64,000 nt of DNA from Alkalihalobacterium chitinilyticum (GTDB taxonomy: Bacteria > Bacillota > Bacilli > Bacillales > Bacillaceae_F), in the NCBI RefSeq assembly GCF_029028005.1, contig NZ_JAOTPO010000003.1, positions 1 to 64,000 of the forward strand, written 5' to 3'. How positions within the stretch are numbered: the stretch's first letter is position 1; each line of letters begins with the position of its first letter. The position numbers and the translations under genes are program-made. Positions 7,883 through 17,732 of this stretch are shown piece after piece. Below the pieces are notes generated by a model, which ran no database searches, was not told the origin of the DNA, and saw only the letters and a program-made list of their open reading frames with translations.

Positions 7883-9103
7883 CTATCTATCTTTTACTTT
7901 ATCCCACTCGCTGTCTAACGTATTTAAGAATGCATCTACATCTTTTTTAATTAAGAACTCTTGTACTAAGTTTTCTACTTGCATTCCTGTTGGATAATAG
8001 TGATCTGGGAAACTAGTAATTGAACCTTCTTCAAAATGTCTTGATAAGTCAACAACTGTAGGATCTTCTTGAAGCACACCTTCAACTGCTGAGAATTGTT
8101 TTTCCCTATCAATATAGAATTGTGCATTTTCAGCGCGTAGTAAGAAATCAATGAACAGTTGAGCCTCTTCTTTATGCTTTGTATTTTCAGAAATTGTTAA
8201 AACAGTGTCTACACCAGAAACAAGACGGTTCATCGTCACATCATTAGAAGCTGGAAGAGCAAATGCTCCAATATTTGCTTCTGGGTTTGCATCTAAGATT
8301 GAACCTACAGCCCAGTTTCCTTGAATATACATTGCAACATCGCCATTAGCAAAAGCTGCATTTCCTTGGTCATAGCCAGCACCGAAAATATCATTATTAG
8401 CAAAACCTAAAAGTGTTAACATGTTTTCTGCAACATCTTCGTAACGCTCTTGAAATGTGATTTCGTTGTTATTTCTTTTTTCTAGGAAGTCATCACCTTG
8501 CAGGTTAGCTGCTAAAGCATTAAAAGGTACCATTGCAGTCCAAGCATCTCCATATGTGTGATAAAAAGGCGTTTTTCCTGCTGCTTCCACTTCCTCAGCA
8601 ACTGCGATGAACTCATCCCAAGTCGTAGGAATGTCTAATCCTAGTTCTTCAAAAGTGTCTTTGTTATATAAAACTGTGTTTGCATTAGCTGCGTAAGGAA
8701 TTCCATTAGGAGTGTCTTTACCAGCTAGTGCGTTTAACATATCAACATAAGCAGGTTGTACTTTTGAGATTTTTTCATCTCCTGCAAAGTCGTGAAGAAC
8801 GCCAGCTGCAGCTAATTCACCGTATGTTGCATTACCACTGATCCCCATAATAGCAGGTACATCATTTTGAGCTAAACGAGATCTTAATACTGTTTCCGAC
8901 TCAGGAACATGGTTTTGCTCGATTTTAATTTCTGGGTATTCTTCCGTAAACTTAGCAATTAACTCATCATATGTGCCTACTGCTTCGGATTTATTTTGGA
9001 AAAACTCAAGCTTTACTGTCCCGTCATCAGCTCCACCTCCACCACAAGCAGCTAAAGTAACAGCAGCTACAGAGGTTGCAATTAACATTTTGAATTTTTT
9101 CAT
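7883..9103 (-). CDS. Extracellular sugar-binding lipoprotein (family 1)
   Basis: A 406-residue MalE/MsmE-type solute-binding lipoprotein. It has a basic signal MKKFKMLIA, lipobox TLAACGGGG, and a family-1 binding-protein fold with conserved stretches such as YNKDTFEELGLDIPTTWDEF and GDVAMYIQGNWAVG. It delivers an oligosaccharide to the two permeases encoded downstream. The start is the ATG at 9103, preceded by TAGGAGGAG at 5-6 bases; the longer open frame extends through the promoter region and is not coding. Two LacI-type operators lie upstream at 9164-9181 and 9231-9248, so it is the first structural gene under the local repressor. Confidence 0.9.
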   Translation of the reverse strand: MKKFKMLIATSVAAVTLAACGGGGADDGTVKLEFFQNKSEAVGTYDELIAKFTEEYPEIKIEQNHVPESETVLRSRLAQNDVPAIMGISGNATYGELAAAGVLHDFAGDEKISKVQPAYVDMLNALAGKDTPNGIPYAANANTVLYNKDTFEELGLDIPTTWDEFIAVAEEVEAAGKTPFYHTYGDAWTAMVPFNALAANLQGDDFLEKRNNNEITFQERYEDVAENMLTLLGFANNDIFGAGYDQGNAAFANGDVAMYIQGNWAVGSILDANPEANIGAFALPASNDVTMNRLVSGVDTVLTISENTKHKEEAQLFIDFLLRAENAQFYIDREKQFSAVEGVLQEDPTVVDLSRHFEEGSITSFPDHYYPTGMQVENLVQEFLIKKDVDAFLNTLDSEWDKVKDR

Positions 9104-9163
9104 TTTTACTCCTCCTAATTGTTTGAGTTCATTCAAAACTGAATGACTAGTAAAACATAGATA

Positions 9164-9181
9164 TAAGAAAACGTTTACGTT
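9164..9181. promoter_or_regulatory. LacI-family operator, site 2
   Basis: TAAGAAAACGTTTACGTT is the same 18-bp palindrome as the perfect site at 9231-9248, with three mismatches. It is centred about 70 bases upstream of the binding-protein start, in the likely promoter region. Confidence 0.6.
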
Positions 9182-9230
9182 AATGTCTTCAATAAAACTT
9201 CTTGGTATTATTAGTAATAAGATCATTTTT

Positions 9231-9248
9231 TACGTAAACGTTTACGTA
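9231..9248. promoter_or_regulatory. LacI-family operator, perfect palindrome
   Basis: TACGTAAACGTTTACGTA is a perfect 18-bp palindrome with the central CG typical of LacI/GalR-family operators. It lies just below the stop codon of the lacI-type gene and upstream of the binding-protein gene; the repressor encoded next door is the obvious candidate ligand. A CcpA (cre) role is possible because the families share half-site features. Confidence 0.7.
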
Positions 9249-9270
9249 TCGTTGGTATAAAAAACACCTT

Positions 9271-10278
9271 CTAGGTGCTCTTTAAACTTTTCACACTATT
9301 TCTTTCAATGATTTGAAAGTTCATAATCGAACTTGAAGCGTGATGATCTTCTTTCTCAATCATTTCAATTACTTTTTCTATCGCAGCTTTCCCCATCTCC
9401 CGAAGCGGCTGCGCTACCGTCGTTAATGGCGGGATCGCCATTTCAGCTACTAAAGTATTATCAAAACCGATAATAGAAAAGTCATCTGGCACTTTTAAAT
9501 TGTTTTCGTAAGCTGCGGAAATTGCACCTACTGCCATATCATCACTAGCAGCAAAAACTGCCGTGAACTCATCTTTTAATGGCAATAATTGTTTCAAACA
9601 CTTTTTCCCTGACTCAAAATCAAAGTCTCCATACGTAATAAGCTTCTCATCAAGTGTGAGACCATGATCTTCAATGGCTTGTTTATAACCTTCCATTCTC
9701 GGCTTTCCTGTTAAGTCATCATTACCACTAATCATCGCTATCTTGTCATGACCGTTTTCGATTAAATAAGATGTCGCATGATAAGCTGCTTGTCTATCAT
9801 CAACCTTTACGTAAGGTAATGGAAAACGATAAGACATCGTTGAAATTAAAATAACCGGGATACCTAACCTTGTAATCGTTTCGTAATATTCTTCTTTAAT
9901 TTCTTGGCTGGAGAAGACTAAACCATCGACCTTTTTCTCCCCGAGAATATTTAAGTAATCTAGCGTTCGCGAACCGCTATGATCGGTATTACATACAATC
10001 ATACTATAGTCATTCTCATGGGCACTTTCTTCAATTCCTTTTAAAAGCTTAGATGCAAAAGAGCTCGTTACATTTGGCAACAGCACGCCGATTGTCTTTG
10101 TTCTTTTGCTAACCAATCCACGTGCAATTGCGTTTGGACGAAAGCCTAATTCCTTAATCACTTCTAAGACTCTTTCTTTCGTCTTTTCAGAATAACCAAG
10201 CTGGTTATTCAAAATTCTAGACACGGTAGCTATTGATACATTAGCTTTTTGTGCAACATCCTTTATTGTCGGTTTCAT
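9271..10278 (-). CDS. LacI/GalR family transcriptional regulator of the sugar operon
   Basis: A 335-residue repressor with an N-terminal LacI helix-turn-helix (TIKDVAQKANVSIATVSRIL, then a hinge NAIARGLVSKRTKTIGVLLP) and a periplasmic-binding-protein-like effector domain. The start is the ATG at 10278, preceded by AAAGGTGG; the GTG three codons upstream is inside the binding site. It is transcribed in the same direction as the transporter operon. A one-mismatch operator lies just upstream of its own start (10293-10310), indicating autoregulation, and two more lie ahead of the transporter genes. The effector is presumably a maltodextrin or isomalto-oligosaccharide. Confidence 0.9.
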   Translation of the reverse strand: MKPTIKDVAQKANVSIATVSRILNNQLGYSEKTKERVLEVIKELGFRPNAIARGLVSKRTKTIGVLLPNVTSSFASKLLKGIEESAHENDYSMIVCNTDHSGSRTLDYLNILGEKKVDGLVFSSQEIKEEYYETITRLGIPVILISTMSYRFPLPYVKVDDRQAAYHATSYLIENGHDKIAMISGNDDLTGKPRMEGYKQAIEDHGLTLDEKLITYGDFDFESGKKCLKQLLPLKDEFTAVFAASDDMAVGAISAAYENNLKVPDDFSIIGFDNTLVAEMAIPPLTTVAQPLREMGKAAIEKVIEMIEKEDHHASSSIMNFQIIERNSVKSLKST

Positions 10279-10292
10279 ATTATCCACCTTTT

Positions 10293-10310
10293 TACGAAAA
10301 CGTTTACGTA
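10293..10310. promoter_or_regulatory. LacI-family operator, autoregulatory site
   Basis: TACGAAAACGTTTACGTA differs from the perfect palindrome at 9231-9248 by one base. It is centred about 23 bases upstream of the regulator's ATG, where bound repressor would block its own transcription. Confidence 0.65.
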
Positions 10311-10421
10311 AGTTATATTACAATTACATTTCATTTTTTGCAAGGGCTTTCACGAAAAAGACAAAAGAAGAATAAAATTCCCTTCAAAGTGACTTTTCTC
10401 ACTGACTTCATTCACATAAAT

Positions 10422-10469
10422 GGTGCCAGGCACCTTTACCACTGTAATAAAGTAAAGGTGCCTGGTACC
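10422..10469. repeat. 48-bp dispersed palindrome, copy 2
   Basis: Same arms as the copy at 4178-4225 with one mismatch (GGTGCCTGGTACC), and a loop CACTGTAATAAA differing at two positions. It lies just after the stop codon of the topB gene on the minus strand. Like copy 1 it sits downstream of a minus-strand gene, so a shared role in transcript ends is possible. Confidence 0.9.
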
Positions 10470-10493
10470 GAATAATTAATGGAACTTGATCAT

Positions 10494-12680
10494 TTATTTT
10501 TTTAGGTTTAGCTTGGCTAAGGCTTCGGCTAGAGCTGGATTAAATGGCTCTTCTTGTTTGTCTTGCTTCTTTAAATATTGATTGACTTCTTTTTTCGAGA
10601 CTTTCGTATTTTTCTCTTTCTTCTTTCGCTCATTAAAAGTTGAGAGTTTCTCTTTATGACCGCAGCTGCAAGCAAAGACTTGTCCCTCGCCTTGTCCTCG
10701 TAATTCTAGTTTTTTGAAGCACTTTGGACAACGTGAATTCGTTTTCTTCGCCACTGCTTTTCGATGGCCACATTCACGGTCTTCACATACGAGCATCTTC
10801 CCTTTTTTCCCGTTCACTTGCAGCAGATTTTTTCCACATTCCGGACAAGTCCTTCCAGAAATGTTATCATGCTTAAATTTCTGCTCACTCACTTTAATTT
10901 CACGAATAATCGCTTTTGTATACTCTTTCATTTCAACAAGAAACGCTTGTTGCGTTAATTTTCCTTTTGCAATCGCTTCAAGCTTTTGCTCCCATTCGCC
11001 TGTAAGCGCGGGTGACTTCAGATCCGACGGCACTAGCTCTAATAACTGCCTTCCTTTTGAGGTCGTTACGATATCCTTACCTCTTTTCTCAATCAGGAAA
11101 CTATTAAAGAGTTTTTCGATAATATCTGCTCGCGTTGCAACGGTTCCTAGCCCACCCGTTTTTCCAAGCGTTTTGGCAAGATCCTTATTTGTTTCAGCCA
11201 TAAATTTTGCTGGGTTTTCCATTGCCGATAGTAAGGTTCCTTCGTTAAATAATCCCGGTGGCTCTGTTTCTCCCTCGGTTTGCGATACAGACTGGAGTGA
11301 TAAAGTATCTCCCTTTGTTAATAGAAGAATATCATTACTCATGTCACTGTTTTTTTCATCACTATCATCACCATAAATTTCTTTCCAGCCTAAAGATTGA
11401 AGAACATTCCCTTTTGCTATAAAGGTTTCTCCGCCGATTTTAGTCACAACCGTTGTTTGTTCATATTCATATGGTGGTGAAAGGACTGCTAAAAAGCGTT
11501 TCACTACTAAATCATAGATTTTACGTTCTTTCTCACTTAACGAAGAAAGAATAGTAGTGACTTCTGTCGGAATAATGGCATGGTGGTCCGAAACCTTCTG
11601 ATTATCAACAAAATGACGGTTTGCCTTTATCGGCTTTTGTGCAATTTTAAACGCATGTTTAGAATATGGGCCTACCCCGCAAGCGTCTAAACGATCTTTT
11701 AGAGTTTCTACGATATCATCAGATAAGTAACGCGAATCTGTTCGTGGATACGTTAAAACTTTATGTTGCTCATATAATTTTTGCATCGTATTTAGCGTTT
11801 CTTTTGCCGAGAAGCCAAATATCCGATTTGCCTCACGCTGTAATTCAGTTAAATCAAACAGTTGTGGGGAGTATGTCTTTTTGGACTTTTTCTCGATATC
11901 TATAATTTGTATCGGTTGATTACTTATTTTCTCTTGTACTTTTTTTACTTGACTTAAGTCGAATGTTCTAAACTCTTTCGTCTTTGTATCTTGCCAAGTA
12001 AGCTTTAATGTTTTATCAGCTCGAACTGTTACACCGTAGTATTTTTTCGGTTTAAATTCATTAATTTCTCGTTCTCTTTGATGGATGATGGCAAGCGTAG
12101 GCGTTTGGACTCGTCCACAAGATAGTTGGGCATTGTACTTTGAAGTTAATGCTCTTGTTCCATTTAATCCGACAATCCAATCGGCTTCAGCTCGTGCAAC
12201 CGCCGCTGAATAGAGGTTTTCATAATCTTTACCTGGGCGAAGCTTTTGAAATCCCTCTTTAATCGCCTTATCCGTAACAGAGGAAATCCAAAGACGTTTA
12301 ATGGGCTTTTTCACACTCGCTTTTTCGATAATCCACCTTGCGACTAACTCTCCTTCACGTCCTGCATCGGTCGCGATTACGATATCTCCAACATCTTTGC
12401 GGTTCAATTGAGCTTTCACTGCCTGAAATTGTTTATTTGTTTTTTTAATTACAATAATTTTTAATTTTTGGGGTAACATAGGAAGGTCATCCAGATTCCA
12501 GGATTTATATTTTTCATCATAAGATTCAGGATCAGCTAATGTCACTAAATGACCAAGCGCCCAAGTCACGATATAACGGTCACCTTCAAAAAATCCGTTT
12601 CCTTTTTTCGAACAATTTAAAACTTTTGCAATGTCTCTTCCAACTGAAGGTTTTTCAGCTAATACTACTGTTTTTTTCAT
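10494..12680 (-). CDS. topB: DNA topoisomerase III
   Basis: A 728-residue type IA topoisomerase that relaxes and decatenates DNA through a 5'-phosphotyrosine intermediate. The TOPRIM domain starts at VVLAEKPSVGRDIAKVLNC and includes DAGREGE; the active-site region is VLTYPRTDSRYLS. The C-terminus carries two zinc-ribbon Cys clusters (CPECGKNLL ... CEDRECGH, then CPKCFKKLE ... CSCGHKE) and a Lys-rich tail. AAAGGGTG stands 5 bases before the ATG. It lies near recQ; topoisomerase III commonly cooperates with RecQ-family helicases, though here they are on the same strand but separated by the carD gene. Confidence 0.95.
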   Translation of the reverse strand: MKKTVVLAEKPSVGRDIAKVLNCSKKGNGFFEGDRYIVTWALGHLVTLADPESYDEKYKSWNLDDLPMLPQKLKIIVIKKTNKQFQAVKAQLNRKDVGDIVIATDAGREGELVARWIIEKASVKKPIKRLWISSVTDKAIKEGFQKLRPGKDYENLYSAAVARAEADWIVGLNGTRALTSKYNAQLSCGRVQTPTLAIIHQREREINEFKPKKYYGVTVRADKTLKLTWQDTKTKEFRTFDLSQVKKVQEKISNQPIQIIDIEKKSKKTYSPQLFDLTELQREANRIFGFSAKETLNTMQKLYEQHKVLTYPRTDSRYLSDDIVETLKDRLDACGVGPYSKHAFKIAQKPIKANRHFVDNQKVSDHHAIIPTEVTTILSSLSEKERKIYDLVVKRFLAVLSPPYEYEQTTVVTKIGGETFIAKGNVLQSLGWKEIYGDDSDEKNSDMSNDILLLTKGDTLSLQSVSQTEGETEPPGLFNEGTLLSAMENPAKFMAETNKDLAKTLGKTGGLGTVATRADIIEKLFNSFLIEKRGKDIVTTSKGRQLLELVPSDLKSPALTGEWEQKLEAIAKGKLTQQAFLVEMKEYTKAIIREIKVSEQKFKHDNISGRTCPECGKNLLQVNGKKGKMLVCEDRECGHRKAVAKKTNSRCPKCFKKLELRGQGEGQVFACSCGHKEKLSTFNERKKKEKNTKVSKKEVNQYLKKQDKQEEPFNPALAEALAKLNLKK

Positions 12681-12765
12681 GGTAACACCCTTTCAACAAC
12701 AACTAATAAAAACTATATCATAAATTGATTGACAGCGAAATTAATGAATGATAAAATTATAAATT

Positions 12766-12794
12766 TTGCTATTATCAGACAAGTATGATATAAT
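12766..12794 (+). promoter_or_regulatory. Sigma-A promoter of the carD-type gene
   Basis: TTGCTA (12766-12771), a 17-base spacer, then TATAAT (12789-12794) preceded by TGA, an extended -10. It sits about 30 bases upstream of the AGGAGG ribosome binding site of the CarD gene. Confidence 0.75.
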
Positions 12795-12825
12795 AAAGAT
12801 GAACTCAAATTTAGGAGGTCGAGCT

Positions 12826-13305
12826 ATGTTTCAAATTGGAGACAAGATTGTTTACCCAATGCACGGCGCTGGTGTGATTGAAGATATCGAGGAAAGAGAA
12901 ATTCTTGGGGAGACCCAACAATACTATGTCTTAAATTTGTCTCATAGTACGATGCAAGTAATGGTTCCTATGGAGAAAACATCAATTATCGGTATACGTG
13001 AAGTCGTAGACCCAGATACGTTAGAAAAAGCATTATTAATTCTTCACGATGGCGAACCAGACGACTCGGTTAATCGTCACCAACGTTATCATTTAAACAT
13101 GAAAAAAATGAAAACGGGTGATATTTGTGAAAGTGCCCAAGTAATTAGGGATTTAATGTTCTTAAATAAAAATAAGAAGCTTGGTACTGAAGATAAGTTC
13201 ATGCTTGATAATGCTCGCCGCATTTTTATTAGCGAACTCATTCTTGTTAAAGGATTTGAAGAAGAACAAGCGATTGAATTTTTAGACAATGCAATTAACG
13301 GTTAA
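12826..13305 (+). CDS. CarD/CdnL-family RNA polymerase-binding regulator
   Basis: A 159-residue protein of the CarD family. The N-terminal RNA-polymerase-interacting Tudor-like domain is seen in FQIGDKIVYPMHGAGVIEDI; a helical C-terminal domain follows. Family members bind the polymerase beta subunit and stabilise open complexes at promoters, including rRNA promoters. The start is the ATG at 12826 with TTAGGAGGT 7 bases before it; the open frame upstream contains the promoter. Monocistronic, with its own sigma-A promoter and terminator. It resembles B. subtilis YdeB in size. Confidence 0.88.
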   Translation: MFQIGDKIVYPMHGAGVIEDIEEREILGETQQYYVLNLSHSTMQVMVPMEKTSIIGIREVVDPDTLEKALLILHDGEPDDSVNRHQRYHLNMKKMKTGDICESAQVIRDLMFLNKNKKLGTEDKFMLDNARRIFISELILVKGFEEEQAIEFLDNAING

Positions 13306-13313
13306 TCGACCTG

Positions 13314-13345
13314 AAAACCTCTTCGCAGTGAAGAGGTTTTTTGTT
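13314..13345 (+). terminator. Terminator of the carD-type gene
   Basis: AAAACCTCTTC / GAAGAGGTTTT with a 5-base loop GCAGT, followed by a T-rich run. Confidence 0.9.
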
Positions 13346-13412
13346 TTTCTTCAATAGAAAATTTTATTTGAGCAGCCGATAACCTTAAGAGGTTATCAAG
13401 TTGCAAGGACAT

Positions 13413-13444
13413 CAAAAAAAGAGGCTGAGCTATCCAACCTCTTC
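13413..13444 (-). terminator. Probable terminator after recQ
   Basis: On the minus strand AGAGGTTG pairs (one G-U) with CAGCCTCT around a 7-base loop and is followed by a run of seven T. It lies about 110 bases after the recQ stop codon. A further short palindrome GATAACC/GGTTATC is present nearby at about 13378-13397. Confidence 0.55.
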
Positions 13445-13551
13445 TCTTGATGTTTTTACATCGAGAATTACTGTTTCTAGAGTTCTATATACCTCACTAT
13501 ATCTCCACTAACTCACTCCCACTCTAAAATACCATAAAGACAATTATTCAG

Positions 13552-15660
13552 TTAACCTTGGCTAACTCTCTTTCCAATCACATATCGGATTTCGAAATAG
13601 GTTACCTCTTCTGGTAAGCTTTCCTTGAGTGGCTTCAATCGTTCTGCGCCGATCTTCTCGATGGCTTCTTCAATTAATTGTTCGTGGTGCTCATTAACAA
13701 ATTGGCGAAGATCGATGTTTTTTCCTTCATCCACACATTTTTCTAGATGACTTAGGATTGTTTCTTCAGTACACTCCCGCTCAGCAGCGATTTCCTTGAC
13801 AGAACTTCCTTGCTCATACCTTTCATACGTAATATGGTGACTCGGTATTTTGGACGAAGCTTTTTTCTGGACGGTTACCAGCTGGTCTGTTTTTTGATCC
13901 CGATACGGTTGTAATGCCGTTAAAAATGGTTCACCGTATTTCTCTAGTTTTTGTTGCCCCACTCCATTTACAAGTAATAATTCTTCTGTACTTGAAGGAA
14001 TTGACCGGCTCATTTCACGAAGCGTCTTATCTGAGAATATTAAGTAAGGAGGGACTTTTTCTTTATCTGCAATATCTTTACGGACCTGACGTAAACTCTC
14101 AAAAACTTCATCATTTGCTTCAATCGCTACATGGGCTACCTTTTCTTTTCTGTAAACTTGCAGCTCTCCTTTTAAAACGGCAACTGCTTTATCTGTTAAA
14201 CGCAATGTCGGGAAATTACCTTCAGACGGCTTTAAGTATTGTTCTGCTGTCAGGTAATCAATGAATTGAGATAGATTTTTCCCTGTCCACGTTTTGAGCA
14301 GGCCATAGGTCGTCAATTGATCTAATTTAAAATCTTTCACTTTTTTACTTTCTGATCCAACTAAAACTTGAGCAACGATCGTTTTTCCGAACTTTTCTCG
14401 CATTCTTTTAATCGTGGAAAAGACCATTTGTGCTTCTCTAGTTACATTTGAAGTCTCTCCATCATCTAGGCAATTCGAACACTTCTTACATTTTTCAAAT
14501 TCTTCATCTTCAAAATAGTGTCCGATATATTGTTGGAGACACGACTCCGTATGGCAATAATCTACCATCTGCTGCAACTTTTGGTATTCATTCGTTCTTC
14601 TTGTTTCTTCTAGATCAGACTGTTCGATTAAAAACTTCTGAATGCGAATATCATCAGGAGCAAAAAGCAGCACACATTCACTTTCTTCACCATCACGTCC
14701 AGCTCTTCCCGCTTCTTGATAATACGATTCAATATTTCTTGGCAAATTATAATGCAGGACGAATCTCACATTAGATTTGTCAATTCCCATTCCGAATGCA
14801 TTCGTTGCGATCATAACCGTTATATCGTCACGGATAAAATCATCCTGATACTTTGCGCGTTCTATATCTGATAAGCCACCGTGATATTTTCCAACAGCTA
14901 TGCCCTTTTCGGTTAATTTATCATACAGTTGCTCTACGACTTTCCGCGTTGAAGCATAGATAATTCCTGAGCTTGCGGCATGCTTCTTTAAATATTGCGA
15001 GACATAAGAAAATTTATCGTGACCTTTGACCACTTGTAACGATAAGTTATCTCTTCTCGCTCCATTCACAATCGTATTCTCTTCTTCAATGCTTAAGTGC
15101 CGGCATATATCTTCTCTTACTTGAGGCGTTGCCGTTGCCGTTAACGCTAATACAACCGGATTGGTCGGCAATTTCCTGATGAGTGATGATATATTTAAAT
15201 AACTCGGGCGGAAATCATGTCCCCATTGTGAAAGACAGTGCGCTTCATCGATTGCAACGAGAGAAATCGGCAGCTCATTTAATAAATAAAAGAAACGAAC
15301 GTCTTCTAACCGCTCAGGTGCAATATAGATTAACTTATATTTTTCATTTCTCATATTCTCGATCCGTTCATTTAATTCACTATTCGAGAGAGAACTATTA
15401 ATATATGTACTCGGAATTCCAAGCTGATTTAAACCGTCCACCTGGTCTTTCATTAATGAAATAAGTGGTGAAACAACGACCGTCATTCCAGAATAAATAA
15501 GCGCGGGAACTTGATAACAGATAGATTTACCTCCACCTGTCGGCATAATTCCAAGTGTATTTTTTTCTTCTAAAACTTTCTCAACAATATCATTTTGGCC
15601 TTTCCGAAAAGCTTCATAGCCAAAATATTGTTTTAAAAGTTCAACTGCTTTTGTCTGCAT
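13552..15660 (-). CDS. recQ: RecQ family ATP-dependent DNA helicase
   Basis: A 702-residue 3'-5' helicase. It has Walker [19 protein letters not shown] motif [19 protein letters not shown], the helicase C domain ending in [12 protein letters not shown], and an RQC zinc module ([10 protein letters not shown] ... CKKCSNC). An HRDC domain ([19 protein letters not shown]) and a C-terminal helix-turn-helix tail follow. Length matches full-length RecQ with HRDC plus HTH, longer than the RecS paralogue. The start is the ATG at 15660, with AAGGAG 7 bases upstream; a TTG further up lies before that site. It acts in recombinational repair and fork processing. Confidence 0.93.
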   Translation of the reverse strand: MQTKAVELLKQYFGYEAFRKGQNDIVEKVLEEKNTLGIMPTGGGKSICYQVPALIYSGMTVVVSPLISLMKDQVDGLNQLGIPSTYINSSLSNSELNERIENMRNEKYKLIYIAPERLEDVRFFYLLNELPISLVAIDEAHCLSQWGHDFRPSYLNISSLIRKLPTNPVVLALTATATPQVREDICRHLSIEEENTIVNGARRDNLSLQVVKGHDKFSYVSQYLKKHAASSGIIYASTRKVVEQLYDKLTEKGIAVGKYHGGLSDIERAKYQDDFIRDDITVMIATNAFGMGIDKSNVRFVLHYNLPRNIESYYQEAGRAGRDGEESECVLLFAPDDIRIQKFLIEQSDLEETRRTNEYQKLQQMVDYCHTESCLQQYIGHYFEDEEFEKCKKCSNCLDDGETSNVTREAQMVFSTIKRMREKFGKTIVAQVLVGSESKKVKDFKLDQLTTYGLLKTWTGKNLSQFIDYLTAEQYLKPSEGNFPTLRLTDKAVAVLKGELQVYRKEKVAHVAIEANDEVFESLRQVRKDIADKEKVPPYLIFSDKTLREMSRSIPSSTEELLLVNGVGQQKLEKYGEPFLTALQPYRDQKTDQLVTVQKKASSKIPSHHITYERYEQGSSVKEIAAERECTEETILSHLEKCVDEGKNIDLRQFVNEHHEQLIEEAIEKIGAERLKPLKESLPEEVTYFEIRYVIGKRVSQG

Positions 15661-15681
15661 GAATGAACTCCTTCCTAACAA

Positions 15682-15942
15682 CTGCTTTTTCTATTGTAAA
15701 GGAAATTATTAATTTTATAAATGGAGGAAAATTACTTGTGGTGGTTAAGAGAACTAAAGGGGGTCTCGTAATTTACAGGAGCGGATGCTCGGATCTTTAC
15801 ACATAGTATGGTTTTTTGAAAAATAGAGCCTTCTCATTTAACCTCAATACTTTTATTTTACAGTAGTTCAATGACTCCTAGTGCAAACTTTTTGTAAAGA
15901 AAAAGCACTTCTCTTTAAAGCTCTCATTTACAAAAAAATAAA
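15682..15942. other. Intergenic stretch without recognised feature
   Basis: This AT-rich gap lies between the divergent recQ and yfmM genes. No ORF with a ribosome binding site, no strong stem-loop and no antibiotic-type attenuator leader was recognised in it. The yfmM promoter candidate follows at 15943. Confidence 0.5.
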
Positions 15943-15969
15943 TTGGATATTTTCAAAGTATGTTAAAAT
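15943..15969 (+). promoter_or_regulatory. Candidate sigma-A promoter of yfmM
   Basis: TTGGAT (15943-15948) and TAAAAT (15964-15969), the latter preceded by TGT (extended -10). Spacing is 15 bases, shorter than optimal. Confidence 0.4.
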
Positions 15970-16053
15970 AGCTTCATTCGTTTTATAATAGGTAAGGTGC
16001 AAAAAATTAAATTGATTATCTATAAATTTATATAGAAAGAGTGTTGTCCATTC

Positions 16054-17610
16054 ATGAGTGTATTAACGGTGCAAAACTTAAGTCACGGATTTGGTGACCG
16101 CGCGATTTTTAATGATGTATCTTTCCGCCTTTTAAGGGGAGAACATATTGGTCTGATCGGAGCAAACGGCGAAGGTAAATCGACGTTTATGAATATCATT
16201 ACAGGAAAACTGCAACCTGACGCTGGAAAAGTAGAGTGGTCGAAACGAGTACGTGTTGGGTACTTAGATCAACATACAGTTCTGTCAAAAGGCATGACGA
16301 TGCGCGATGTATTAAAAAGTGCATTTCAATATTTATTTGACTTAGAAACACAAATGAATGAGCTTTTTGATAAAATGGGTGATGTTTCTCCAGAGGAACT
16401 AGAAAAGTTGCTTGAAGAAACAGGAACGATCCAAGATATTTTAACGAATAATGATTTTTATACGATTGATGCTAAAGTCGAAGAAATTGCTCGCGGTCTT
16501 GGACTAACAGATATTGGACTAGATCGTGATGTTGATGATTTAAGCGGTGGGCAACGAACAAAAGTCCTTCTGGCTAAACTATTACTAGAAAAGCCTGATA
16601 TCTTACTATTGGACGAGCCGACAAACTATTTAGATGAGCAGCATATTGAGTGGTTAAAGCGTTACTTAAATGAATATGAAAATGCGTTTATCTTAATCTC
16701 ACATGACATCCCGTTCTTAAACAGCGTTATTAACCTTATCTATCATATGGAAAACCAAGAGTTAAGTCGCTACGTCGGTGATTACGACCACTTCCTAGAA
16801 GTTCATGAAATGAAAAAACAACAATTAGAAGCAGCCTATAAAAAGCAACAACAAGAAATTTCTGAACTTAAAGACTTCGTTGCGAGAAACAAAGCCCGTG
16901 TGTCCACACGTAATATGGCAATGTCCCGCCAGAAAAAGCTAGATAAGATGGAAGTCATTGAACTTGCTAAAGAGAAGCCAAAACCAGAGTTTAATTTTAA
17001 AGAGTCTCGTGCATCTGGAAAAGTGATCTTCGAAACGAAGGATTTAGTAATTGGATATGATGAACCACTATCAAGACCGTTAAACCTGCGTATGGAACGC
17101 GGACAAAAAGTCGCATTGTACGGGGCAAACGGTATCGGTAAAACGACGTTATTACGCAGCATTTTAGGTGAGATTAAACCTGTTTCAGGTTCGGTTGAAC
17201 GTGGTGACTATTTGCATATTGGCTATTTTGAACAAGAAGCAAAAGCAGATAATCAAAATTCGTGTATCGACGAAATTTGGAGAGAGTTCCCTTCTTATAG
17301 CCAAGCTGAAGTTCGTGCTGCATTAGCAAAATGCGGATTAACGACGAAGCATATCGAAAGTAAAATTATGGTATTAAGCGGTGGAGAAAAAGCAAAAGTT
17401 CGTCTATGTAAGCTGATTAACAATGAAACGAACTTACTCGTACTCGATGAGCCGACGAACCACCTTGATGTCGATGCAAAAGAAGAATTAAAGCGTGCCT
17501 TAAAAGCTTACAAAGGAAGCATTCTTCTCATTAGCCACGAACCTGAATTCTATAATGATATCGTTACTGAAAAATGGAATTGTGAGACTTGGACGACGAA
17601 GGTTATTTAA
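16054..17610 (+). CDS. yfmM: ABC-F family ATPase, YfmM-like
   Basis: A 518-residue soluble protein with two ABC ATPase domains and no membrane segment, as in ribosome-associated ABC-F translation factors. Domain 1 has Walker A GANGEGKST, signature LSGGQRTK and Walker [10 protein letters not shown]; domain 2 has GANGIGKTT, LSGGEKAK and LVLDEPTNH. The interdomain linker (about residues 245-310) is rich in Lys/Gln/Arg, the region that reaches the ribosomal E/P site in the family. Length and sequence fit B. subtilis YfmM. It has its own promoter candidate and terminator. A resistance function is not implied. Confidence 0.85.
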   Translation: MSVLTVQNLSHGFGDRAIFNDVSFRLLRGEHIGLIGANGEGKSTFMNIITGKLQPDAGKVEWSKRVRVGYLDQHTVLSKGMTMRDVLKSAFQYLFDLETQMNELFDKMGDVSPEELEKLLEETGTIQDILTNNDFYTIDAKVEEIARGLGLTDIGLDRDVDDLSGGQRTKVLLAKLLLEKPDILLLDEPTNYLDEQHIEWLKRYLNEYENAFILISHDIPFLNSVINLIYHMENQELSRYVGDYDHFLEVHEMKKQQLEAAYKKQQQEISELKDFVARNKARVSTRNMAMSRQKKLDKMEVIELAKEKPKPEFNFKESRASGKVIFETKDLVIGYDEPLSRPLNLRMERGQKVALYGANGIGKTTLLRSILGEIKPVSGSVERGDYLHIGYFEQEAKADNQNSCIDEIWREFPSYSQAEVRAALAKCGLTTKHIESKIMVLSGGEKAKVRLCKLINNETNLLVLDEPTNHLDVDAKEELKRALKAYKGSILLISHEPEFYNDIVTEKWNCETWTTKVI

Positions 17611-17639
17611 TTTTCTCATTTAAAAATTAGTTGGAAATA

Positions 17640-17678
17640 GAAATGCGCCTAAACCTTTTATGGTTTGAGCGCATTTCT
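17640..17678 (+). terminator. Terminator between yfmM and the convergent methyltransferase gene
   Basis: GAAATGCGC pairs with GCGCATTTC, with an inner ACC/GGT pairing in the loop. Confidence 0.7.
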
Positions 17679-17732
17679 TAGGTTTGCTTAAAACGCATTA
17701 AATAAGCATGTCCAGTACTGAAGAAAAATTTA

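Noticed and set aside
10714-11376. A 220-codon open frame opposite topB
   Set aside because: It is antisense to conserved topoisomerase III domains, has no ribosome binding site, and its Ser/Phe-rich translation is typical of a shadow frame.
15682-16053. Possible antibiotic-type attenuator leader ahead of the ABC-F gene yfmM
   Set aside because: No leader peptide with ribosome binding site and no terminator/antiterminator pair could be seen.
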